From Candidatus Melainabacteria bacterium (GTDB lineage: Bacteria > Cyanobacteriota > Vampirovibrionia > LMEP-6097), in assembly GCA_028817775.1 (NCBI GenBank), contig JAPPOW010000065.1:1-6902 (forward strand): DNA of 6,902 bases, in the 5' to 3' direction. The notes below the pieces were generated by a model. It was not told the DNA's origin, ran no database searches, and saw only the letters and a program-made list of their open reading frames with translations. Numbering within the stretch: position 1 is the stretch's first letter; each line of letters opens with the position of its first letter. Below are positions 1-4,935 of the stretch, piece by piece. The translations under genes were made by a program, and so were the position numbers.

Positions 1-248
1 CCTACATAGTCAACTACTGAAAGTAGATTGCGGAATGGTCTACGTGCACCAACGGCTGCTGAATTACCGTACTTAAAAACATTAGCAGCAAGTACTTCAT
101 CTAAGCCAAGAGTTTCAGCAATTTGGCTCCTGCCAACGGCTGGATCTTCTACCATCTTTATTAATTGAATAGCGATAGGTGAGATTGAGGGGATTTTCTC
201 TGCCTTGCTTACTACTTCATGTGCTTTGTCTACAGTATTTTCCATCAT
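1..248 (-). CDS. HDOD-domain protein, N-terminal part (runs off left edge)
   Basis: The minus strand is open from a double ATG (codons at 248-246 and 245-243) to the window edge, giving about 82 residues. After a short polar leader comes a stretch reading IPSISPIAIQLIKMVEDP, then QIAETLGLDEVLAANVFKYGNS and RRPFRNLLSVVDYVG. This is the start of an HDOD domain: the proline-rich entry helix, a D-P turn, the 'L..D..L.A.V....NS' helix pair, and the segment leading to 'A...LG'. HDOD domains are HD-superfamily relatives, usually without the metal site, found in signalling and regulatory proteins. No partner domain is visible because the gene is cut. It lies downstream of the DUF2797 gene on the same strand with a 110-bp gap. 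No convincing Shine-Dalgarno precedes the ATGs; an AT-rich TATATA at 259-254 could be a -10 giving a nearly leaderless start, but no good -35 is seen. Domain assignment is fairly sure; function is unknown. Confidence 0.8.
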   Translation of the reverse strand, partial: MMENTVDKAHEVVSKAEKIPSISPIAIQLIKMVEDPAVGRSQIAETLGLDEVLAANVFKYGNSAAVGARRPFRNLLSVVDYV

Positions 249-306
249 TACTATATATATCGACCATATACAGTAGAGACTTTAGCTTTGAAAGATTAAA
301 TTCTTT

Positions 307-340
307 GTCATCCTGAGGAGAGTAGCGACGTTAGGATCCC
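307..340. repeat. REP-like intergenic palindrome
   Basis: In the 110-bp gap between the DUF2797 stop and the HDOD gene, ATCCT at 310-314 pairs with AGGAT at 333-337 around a loop containing AGTAGCGACG. The reading GTCATCCTGAGGAG...GGATCCC resembles a type of dispersed intergenic repeat seen in many bacterial genomes (GTCATCCTGAG...GAAGGATC). Only one copy is present here, so the repeat status rests on resemblance. It has no downstream T-run on either strand, so it does not look like a classical terminator, although it could affect read-through into the HDOD gene or mRNA decay. Confidence 0.45.
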
Positions 341-358
341 ATTTGGCTTAACCCAGCT

Positions 359-1219
359 TTAACCTAAATTAATGGAAACCAAATAGCCACCGTATTTGCG
401 GAGATTTATCACTCCTGTGTCCATGATTAAATATTGTCCCTTGATGCCTAGTAATTGGCCTTCTGCAAGAGGATCCTTGTCTAAATTAAAACTTTTGATC
501 TTCTCTGGGTATTGAAGTACTGGGTATTTAAGCTCTTGAACCTCGCTTTCTTCATTTAGAACTTCTGCCTCATCAAGAATGTAGGATAGATCTTCTTCAA
601 TTCTAGCTGACTCGATTAAGCACTTAACCTTACTGAGGATGATTCCTTTTTCTGTATTAAGGTTACGTTCATCGACTTCGTTCTTGAGCATGCGACGCCA
701 ATTGGTTTTGTCTGCCATATCTTTTGCTAGTTCGACTTCAATCAAACCAGCATGGTGACGGCGACGTGTGGTCATGACTCTAATTGCAGCGACAGCACCT
801 TGGTCAACCCAACGAGTTTGTTCTTGCATTTGCCGGGTCACTCCAATTTTCATTCCACTTGTAAGTGATAAGTAAATTGAGTGCGGGATATTGCAGTGAG
901 CTTCTGCAAATTCATTATCGCGGCAGGTACCCATATCGAAATGGCAAAGCTCAGGCTTAATGATACAAGTGTCACACTCTGCTAAATTTTGTAAACAAGG
1001 GAAACAATAGCCTTGGTTGAAACTTTTGTTGCTCTTGCGACCACAGCCAATACAATTTATTTGGTCCTGAAATTCAATTTGGATTTTTTTACCGAGGTAT
1101 TGATTGAGAGGTTCTAGAATTTCATCTTCGCCCTCAAGCATCCTTAATTGGTAACTGACAGAATTATCAGCTTCAATTTTGCTTTTCATTTTGCGAAGAT
1201 GAGCGCGATACTGGGGCAT
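359..1219 (-). CDS. DUF2797 family protein (Cys-rich, GIY-YIG-like core)
   Basis: The 286-residue product matches the DUF2797 family along most of its length. An N-terminal YRAHLRKM segment and a short beta region are followed by a Cys-rich block: CIGC (56-59), the GRKSNKSFNQGYC segment, CFPC (72-75), CDTC (82-85), C92, C99 and C109, probably binding zinc. Next come IPHSIYLSLTSGMKIGVTR (111-129), TRWVDQGA (135-142) and DKTNWRRMLK (170-179), all strongly typical of the family. The IYL...KIGVTR pattern with a later Glu (E161) resembles the GIY-YIG nuclease fold; that is my inference, and the family function is not established to my knowledge. The start at 1219 is preferred over M11 because the YRAHLRKM segment before M11 belongs to the family. 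No Shine-Dalgarno precedes it, and a promoter puts the transcript start on this ATG. It is divergent from the binding-protein gene. The C-terminal ~100 residues are acidic and less conserved. Confidence 0.88.
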   Translation of the reverse strand: MPQYRAHLRKMKSKIEADNSVSYQLRMLEGEDEILEPLNQYLGKKIQIEFQDQINCIGCGRKSNKSFNQGYCFPCLQNLAECDTCIIKPELCHFDMGTCRDNEFAEAHCNIPHSIYLSLTSGMKIGVTRQMQEQTRWVDQGAVAAIRVMTTRRRHHAGLIEVELAKDMADKTNWRRMLKNEVDERNLNTEKGIILSKVKCLIESARIEEDLSYILDEAEVLNEESEVQELKYPVLQYPEKIKSFNLDKDPLAEGQLLGIKGQYLIMDTGVINLRKYGGYLVSINLG

Positions 1220-1225
1220 TTCTTT

Positions 1226-1253
1226 AAAATAACATGGTATTTGACTTTATCAA
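1226..1253 (-). promoter_or_regulatory. Promoter for the DUF2797 gene (predicted leaderless start)
   Basis: On the minus strand a -35 TTGATA (1253-1248; 5 of 6 consensus) is followed after 16 bp by TATTTT (1231-1226), preceded by TG in the extended -10 position (1234-1233). Counting seven bases from the last T of the -10 places transcription start at 1219, which is the A of the ATG. The hexamers are read directly; promoter activity is inferred. Confidence 0.55.
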
Positions 1254-1275
1254 CAGAGCCTCGGCTTGCTATACT
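1247..1275 (+). promoter_or_regulatory. Extended -10 promoter for the binding-protein gene
   Basis: TGCTATACT (1267-1275) is an extended -10 (TGn plus TATACT, 5 of 6). A weak -35 TTATCA (1247-1252) sits 17 bp upstream and overlaps the -35 of the divergent DUF2797 promoter. A better-looking TTGACT at 1241-1246 is 23 bp away, which is too far. Predicted transcription start is 1282, one base before the ATG at 1283, with no Shine-Dalgarno in between. Confidence 0.55.
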
Positions 1276-1282
1276 TGAATTA

Positions 1283-2449
1283 ATGAGGATTAAAAAACTG
1301 AGATATAGCCCTTACTTGTTGATTTTGATGGCTCTACTGAGCTTCGGCTTGCTTTCTTGCACGCAGGCGCCAAAACAGCAAGCGACAATTATGCCGCAAG
1401 CGGACTTGCACCAATTTGAAGAGCCACTAGAGGTTTCGACTATTGATGGTGATCATTATATTGCAATTGCTGCCCCACTTACTGGTCCTTATAAAGAACT
1501 TGGTAATAGTATTGTCGAGGGTGCTAATCTTGCAGTGCAAGAATTCAATGAAACTGAAGCTCAGCCTAATCACAAGATCGGTACTATCATTATCGATGAT
1601 GGTGGTTTGGTTTCTGAGGGTTTAGCTCGTGCTGATTTGGTTATTGCTCAAGGCGCACTTGGAGTTGTAGGTCACCTTAACTCGGCAATTTCAATCGAAA
1701 CTTCTAAAAAATATTCGCAACAAGGAATTGCGGAGATTTCTCCAGCTTCTACTAATCCTAAATTAACTGAGAGAACTGATATCAAAGGCTATGTCTACAG
1801 AACCATTGGTACTGATAGACAGCTTGGTGATATGGCAGCTAAGTACGTAATGGCTAGTGATGATTATAAGCGTATTGCTGTACTTTACAATGATAGAGCC
1901 TATGGGGTTTCTGTTGCTTCTGAGTTTGTACGTGTGCTAGCACGTGATCCAGAGAAAGAAATCGTACTCTATCAAACAATTCCAGTTCGAACGACGGATC
2001 ACAGTTTGACTGTGACCAAGGTTGCAGAAACTAAAGCTGATTTGGTTTTCTTTATCGGTGAGTATAATGATGCCGGCTACTTGGTTAAAGAACTCAAGCG
2101 TGTAGTGCCTGGAGTTCAGTTCTTGGCTGCTGAAGGTGTCCATCACCAAAGCTTTATTGAGATTGCAGCAGGTGCGGCTGAAGGTAGTTTAGTTATTGGT
2201 ACTGCGCCGGCACCTGAATCAATTCGTGCTAAGTATAAATCTAAGTTCAATAAAGAAAGTTCTGGCTATGTAGGTACTAGCTATCGTGCGACTAAACTTT
2301 TGATTCAAGCGATTAAAGCTAATAAGTATAAGAATCCTCAATCGATTGCGGAGACGCTTGGCAAGAATGAAATCTTTGATCCCAACGGAGACCTGATAGA
2401 ACCAGACTTTGTCATCTATAAAGTATTAGACTCTAAATTTACAACTTAA
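1283..2449 (+). CDS. Lipoprotein, branched-chain amino-acid ABC substrate-binding family
   Basis: The 388-residue product is a type I periplasmic-binding-fold protein (Peripla_BP_6/LivJ-like). A lipoprotein signal is clear: basic MRIKKLR, a hydrophobic core, then lipobox LLSC with the lipidated Cys at residue 26. Family motifs follow in order: AIAAPLTGPYKELGNSIVEG (about 61-80), the HKIGTIIIDDGG strand, GVVGHLNSAISIETSK (127-142), then GIAEISPASTNPKLTE, RIAVLYNDRAYGVS and ADLVFFIGEYNDAG. Length is near that of LivJ (about 370). It probably binds a small solute such as an amino acid or amide outside the membrane; the ligand cannot be told from sequence. I chose the ATG at 1283 rather than an upstream in-frame ATG at 1148 because only 1283 puts the signal peptide at the N-terminus, and 1148 would overlap the DUF2797 gene. 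No permease or ATPase gene is adjacent, so it is an orphan binding protein here. Structured repeat A follows five bases after the stop. Confidence 0.88.
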   Translation: MRIKKLRYSPYLLILMALLSFGLLSCTQAPKQQATIMPQADLHQFEEPLEVSTIDGDHYIAIAAPLTGPYKELGNSIVEGANLAVQEFNETEAQPNHKIGTIIIDDGGLVSEGLARADLVIAQGALGVVGHLNSAISIETSKKYSQQGIAEISPASTNPKLTERTDIKGYVYRTIGTDRQLGDMAAKYVMASDDYKRIAVLYNDRAYGVSVASEFVRVLARDPEKEIVLYQTIPVRTTDHSLTVTKVAETKADLVFFIGEYNDAGYLVKELKRVVPGVQFLAAEGVHHQSFIEIAAGAAEGSLVIGTAPAPESIRAKYKSKFNKESSGYVGTSYRATKLLIQAIKANKYKNPQSIAETLGKNEIFDPNGDLIEPDFVIYKVLDSKFTT

Positions 2450-2454
2450 GTGAG

Positions 2455-2572
2455 AGAGCTACCTGGAAAGCTCTATAGCTGTGTTATTTGAGCTCTCATT
2501 GGCTCAAGCCAACTTCGAGCACGTCCGTTCCGGACTTCAAATGCCTTGCTCTAGAGCTTTCGAGGCAGCTCT
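2455..2572 (+). ncRNA. Structured 118-nt repeat, copy A (unrecognised family)
   Basis: This element aligns without gaps to 4935-5052 (69 of 76 identical in the core 2476-2551). Proposed fold: P0 2455-2460 with 2567-2572; a partly paired region (2462-2468 with 2559-2565); P1 2469-2475 with 2552-2558; a mismatch, then 2477-2479 with 2548-2550; P2 ATTTGA 2486-2491 with TCAAAT 2537-2542; P3 2492-2495 with 2517-2520, capped by TTGGC/GCCAA (2499-2503, 2508-2512) with loop TCAA; P4 GTCCG 2523-2527 with CGGAC 2531-2535, loop TTC. P2, P3 and P4 meet as a three-way junction. It starts five bases after the upstream stop codon and ends 23 bp before the convergent cutA stop. It could be a 3'-UTR RNA domain, a convergent-gene terminator, or a small non-autonomous mobile repeat. 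The strand is inferred from its position after plus-strand genes. No T-run marks a standard intrinsic terminator. Confidence 0.7.
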
Positions 2573-2595
2573 AAATTTTCGAGCGCTGAAGGGTT

Positions 2596-2904
2596 TTATT
2601 TAAGTTCTTTTTCTATCCAAGTTTGAAAATTAGGGTTGATTTCTTTGGCAGGGATTCCAGCTATACAAACACAGTCATAACTATGTAACTCTTCTACTCT
2701 GACTTTAAGTGCTTCATATTTTTCTGGCAAAGTTTTAACTATCATTACGGCTTCATTAGCTTCTTCAATTTCACCTTGCCACTTATAGATAGACTGCACT
2801 TGCGGGTAGATATTAGCGCAAGCGATCAAGTTCTCCTCTAGTAATTGGCGGGCAATTGATTTGGCTTCATCTTGATTCTCGCAAGTGATATAAACCAGTA
2901 GCAT
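2596..2904 (-). CDS. cutA: CutA-type divalent-ion tolerance protein
   Basis: This is a complete 102-residue CutA1 protein, close to the usual 105-112. Recognisable features are the N-terminal strand and helix LLVYITCENQDEAKSIAR, then ACANIYPQVQSIYKWQGEIE, then EAVMIVKT, and a C-terminal block LHSYDCVCIAGIPAKEINP ending in FQTWIEK. The usual HPYE motif reads HSYD here. CutA proteins form trimers with a ferredoxin-like fold; the name comes from an E. coli copper-tolerance phenotype, and a role in this organism is not shown. I start it at the second ATG (2904). That gives the typical family N-terminus, and the -10 TATACT (2916-2911) would put transcription start exactly there; the first ATG (2910) abuts the -10 and would add only Met-His. 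No Shine-Dalgarno is present. It is divergent from the thioredoxin-like lipoprotein and convergent with the binding-protein gene. Confidence 0.93.
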   Translation of the reverse strand: MLLVYITCENQDEAKSIARQLLEENLIACANIYPQVQSIYKWQGEIEEANEAVMIVKTLPEKYEALKVRVEELHSYDCVCIAGIPAKEINPNFQTWIEKELK

Positions 2905-2910
2905 ATGCAT

Positions 2911-2918
2911 AGTATAAT
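2911..2918. promoter_or_regulatory. Shared bidirectional -10 element between cutA and the thioredoxin-like gene
   Basis: The octamer AGTATAAT reads TATAAT on the plus strand (2913-2918, perfect consensus) and TATACT on the minus strand (2916-2911, 5 of 6). Counting seven bases past each hexamer gives +1 at 2925 (plus) and 2904 (minus), each the first base of a start codon. No good -35 was found on either side. Divergent transcription from symmetric -10 sequences is known in bacteria; use of this one is inferred. Confidence 0.6.
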
Positions 2919-2924
2919 CCAGTT

Positions 2925-3749
2925 ATGAAAGCCCGGATATTACTAGTCCTACTCTTATTTCTTAGTGCTTGCTCCCAGCCTGAAGCTGGCGATTCGCCAA
3001 GAGCTTTGCTTAAACCAAGAGACAAAGCTAAACTTTTTGTGATTCATATCCATGGTGATTGGTGTAAAACTTGCAGCAAGATAGATGATGTAATTCATGA
3101 GACTGCTGATTATTGGTCCCAAAGAAAGAATGTTGAGTATTTAGTTTTTGATGAGACTAGCGCAGAGAAACTCAAGTCTAGCTCTAGGCTTGCTGTAGAA
3201 CATGGTTTGGAGGATTTGTTTGAATATGAGCGTCATACTGGTGAGGTTTTGTTTGTCGACCAAGCTAGTAAATCAATCTTGGCTAAATTCTATGGTGTTG
3301 ATACTAAAGAAGAATATATTGATGCTACTGAAGCGTTGTTGCGTGGTAAAGAAGTTGAGAGTGTGCTGGCTGAGGGGCGTCGCTATTGGTTATCCAAACC
3401 AGATATTGAGGTAATCCGTAAAGCTCAACTACTAGTCATTGATGTGCACCATGATCTTTGTGGTGGCTGCGCTGTGACTGCTCCAATTTTTGAAAAAGTA
3501 GCTAAGGATTATGTTCGAAACAAGAAGATATGTTTTATGACCTTTGACCTGACTACTAAGGAAACTACGGACCAGGCTAAGAAGATTGCTGAAGAATTGA
3601 ATATCGAGCGAATTTTCAATGAGAATAAGCATACTGGTGAGGTTTTGTTTGTTGATCTTAAAGATAGGAAGGTCCTAAGTACTCTTGTTCTTGAAAGAGA
3701 TCAGCAGGTGTATCATAAGTTGATTCGCAAGTTGAAACGCAAGTTATAG
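2925..3749 (+). CDS. Lipoprotein with two tandem thioredoxin-like domains
   Basis: The 274-residue product begins with a lipoprotein signal (MKARILLVLLLFLSAC, lipobox LSAC, lipidated Cys16). Two homologous domains follow. Domain 1 (about 35-138) has the strand LFVIHIHGDWCKTC with a WCxxC redox site at 46-50. Domain 2 (about 167-272) has LLVIDVHHDLCGGC with Cys179 and Cys182 but Leu in place of Trp. The two CxxC sites lie exactly 132 residues apart, as do two copies of HTGEVLFVD (104-112 and 236-244), so this is an internal tandem duplication. Exposure on the outer side of the membrane suggests disulfide reduction, exchange or electron relay among envelope proteins; substrates are unknown. The domains are near 100 residues, but the usual thioredoxin cis-proline motif is not obvious. 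ATG 2925 coincides with the predicted transcription start and has no Shine-Dalgarno. yidC follows 67 bp downstream on the same strand. Confidence 0.82.
   Translation: MKARILLVLLLFLSACSQPEAGDSPRALLKPRDKAKLFVIHIHGDWCKTCSKIDDVIHETADYWSQRKNVEYLVFDETSAEKLKSSSRLAVEHGLEDLFEYERHTGEVLFVDQASKSILAKFYGVDTKEEYIDATEALLRGKEVESVLAEGRRYWLSKPDIEVIRKAQLLVIDVHHDLCGGCAVTAPIFEKVAKDYVRNKKICFMTFDLTTKETTDQAKKIAEELNIERIFNENKHTGEVLFVDLKDRKVLSTLVLERDQQVYHKLIRKLKRKL
3234..3256 (+). repeat. 23-bp direct repeat, copy 1 (within thioredoxin-like domain 1)
   Basis: This copy is identical to 3630-3652, 396 bp (132 codons) downstream and in the same frame. It encodes HTGEVLF plus part of the next Val codon. Flanking codons of the two domains are diverged, so the identity is local. 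Confidence 0.9.
3630..3652 (+). repeat. 23-bp direct repeat, copy 2 (within thioredoxin-like domain 2)
   Basis: This is the exact second copy of 3234-3256, in frame, at the equivalent place in domain 2. It supports duplication of the domain within the gene. Confidence 0.9.
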
Positions 3750-3776
3750 ATAATATTAGATTTCACATTTCTTCCC

Positions 3777-3805
3777 TTGTGCAGGGCTGCTGAACACAGT
3801 AGAAT
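3777..3805 (+). promoter_or_regulatory. Promoter in front of yidC
   Basis: TTGTGC (3777-3782) and TAGAAT (3800-3805; 5 of 6 consensus) are 17 bp apart. The predicted start is near 3812, leaving a leader of about five bases before ATG 3817. yidC could also be read through from the upstream thioredoxin-like gene. Confidence 0.5.
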
Positions 3806-3806
3806 C

Positions 3807-3812
3807 AGAGGG
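3807..3812 (+). promoter_or_regulatory. Possible Shine-Dalgarno of yidC
   Basis: AGAGGG lies only four bases before ATG 3817. Spacing is short, and if transcription starts near 3812 most of it would be missing from that transcript. It would serve only mRNAs coming from upstream. Confidence 0.45.
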
Positions 3813-3816
3813 ATCC

Positions 3817-4935
3817 ATGGATATTTCTGCAATTACTTATTCTGTTTTTATACCCCTATTGAATTCGATTCACGAATTTACCCAGGGTATCGGCTTGGCT
3901 AGTTTTGGTTGGTCTATTGTATTTTTGACCGCTGGGGTTAAGTTGATCTTGACGCCACTGACTTACAAGCAGATCAAGAGCACTCGTAAGATGCAGAAAA
4001 TTCAGCCGAAGATGAAGAAGCTGCAGGATGATTTCAAGAAGAAAGAAGAGAAACTCAAATCTGATCCAGCTAAGTTGCAAGCTGCACGGGTGGAATTCCA
4101 GCAATCAATGATGGGCTTCTACAAAGAAAATGAAGTCAACCCACTCGGTGGTTGTTTGCCATTGATTGTGCAGATGCCAATTTTGCTTGGACTCTTCTGG
4201 ACTTTCTCTGGTCCTCCATTCAAGGCAAAGCCAATTTTTGTTGATGTTAAAGTTGTTTCGGAAGCAGAAGCTCACAAGAAGCAAGTTAAGCCAGCGAGCA
4301 AGGGTGAAATTTTCGTTGACGCTGCTGGGCGCCGGGCTCGTATCATGCTCAATGCAAAGAAGATTACGATGCTAGAAGGTGAAAGTTATCAATTAAGTTC
4401 AAGCCGTTCGATGGGTGATGCTGAGCTTGATCCACAGGATATCAAGTGGAGCTTCTTCAATAATGAAACGACTAATGAATTTGTTTCAATTACAAGTTTG
4501 CCGGATGGTTCAGCGACGGTGACTGCGACCAAGGCTGGTGGTTCAGCTAAGGTACAAGCTAACCTGCCGCAGACACTTAAGGATGATAGCTTCTTCTTTA
4601 TCAAAGATTTTGGTGATACTGGAGTCTTTAACAAGCAAACCGGTAAGCTCAATATCGATATTCTGATTTTGGTTGCGCTCTTTGGTATTAGTATTTGGTT
4701 GTCTTCAAAACTCAATGCTCCTAAGCTACCTGAAACTAAAGCAGGTGAGGCTGAAGACCCGCAAGTCGCAATGCAAAGATCAATGTCTACTATGATGCCA
4801 ATCATGATGACCGGGATGATGTTGATTATTCCTTTGCCTGCAGGAGCGCTTCTTTATATGATTGTCAGTGGTTTCATCCAGGCTGGTCAAACATATTTTG
4901 CGATGCAGCGATACGACAAAAAATTAGGTCTGTGA
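3817..4935 (+). CDS. yidC: Membrane protein insertase YidC/Oxa1, cyanobacterial type
   Basis: The 372-residue product inserts and folds inner-membrane proteins, alone or with SecYEG. Order: short N-terminal tail and TM1 (about 28-48) with the groove lysine in VKLILTPLT (K42, where many homologues have Arg); a long charged cytoplasmic helical hairpin (about 50-105); TM2 with NPLGGCLPLIVQMPILLGLFW (about 108-128); an extracytoplasmic insert (about 133-278); TM3 (279-297); then a Met-rich segment and TM4-5 with the family motif PLPAGALLYMIVSG (339-352). It lacks the large N-terminal periplasmic domain of proteobacterial YidC and also a Bacillus-type signal peptide. The insert, with WSFFNNE, a Ser/Thr/Val-rich beta region and DSFFFIKDFGDTGVF, sits where cyanobacterial YidC carries a similar beta-rich region and reads like it. 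The start fits cyanobacterial homologues. The stop codon overlaps the first base pairs of structured repeat B. The usual rnpA/rpmH neighbours are absent. Confidence 0.93.
   Translation: MDISAITYSVFIPLLNSIHEFTQGIGLASFGWSIVFLTAGVKLILTPLTYKQIKSTRKMQKIQPKMKKLQDDFKKKEEKLKSDPAKLQAARVEFQQSMMGFYKENEVNPLGGCLPLIVQMPILLGLFWTFSGPPFKAKPIFVDVKVVSEAEAHKKQVKPASKGEIFVDAAGRRARIMLNAKKITMLEGESYQLSSSRSMGDAELDPQDIKWSFFNNETTNEFVSITSLPDGSATVTATKAGGSAKVQANLPQTLKDDSFFFIKDFGDTGVFNKQTGKLNIDILILVALFGISIWLSSKLNAPKLPETKAGEAEDPQVAMQRSMSTMMPIMMTGMMLIIPLPAGALLYMIVSGFIQAGQTYFAMQRYDKKLGL

Noticed and set aside
1241..1246. TTGACT as -35 of the binding-protein promoter.
   Set aside because: It is 23 bp from the TATACT -10. The extended -10 with TTATCA at 17 bp is a better fit.
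1148..1282. Upstream in-frame start giving a 433-residue binding protein.
   Set aside because: It would bury the lipoprotein signal 45 residues into the protein and overlap the DUF2797 gene. ATG 1283 fits the signal peptide and the promoter.
2476..2551. tRNA-like or tRNA-derived element (TAGCT...; TTCAAATGCC recalls a T-loop).
   Set aside because: The pairing supported by covariation is a three-way junction on a long stem, not a cloverleaf, and the T-arm bases do not form the needed stem.
2455..2572. Integron attC site (gene followed by an imperfect palindrome).
   Set aside because: No RYYYAAC/GTTRRRY core sites at the ends, the flanking genes are on both strands and of housekeeping type, and conservation is in the apical part, not the ends. 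No integrase is visible.
2455..2572. Known self-cleaving ribozyme with a three-way junction (hammerhead).
   Set aside because: The conserved CUGAUGA and GAAA core is absent from the junction.
2573..2595. Simple intrinsic terminator after copy A (AAATTTT, later GGGTTTTATTT).
   Set aside because: No strong GC hairpin directly precedes a T-run. The TTTT after P0 is short and interrupted.
2905..2910. First ATG of cutA (2910).
   Set aside because: It touches the -10 hexamer, adds only Met-His, and CutA homologues start at the position of the second ATG. Not fully excluded.
4389..4805. 138-codon open frame on the minus strand inside yidC, and similar open frames in other genes.
   Set aside because: They lie fully within strongly supported genes, lack recognisable domains and ribosome sites, and are best explained as shadow frames.
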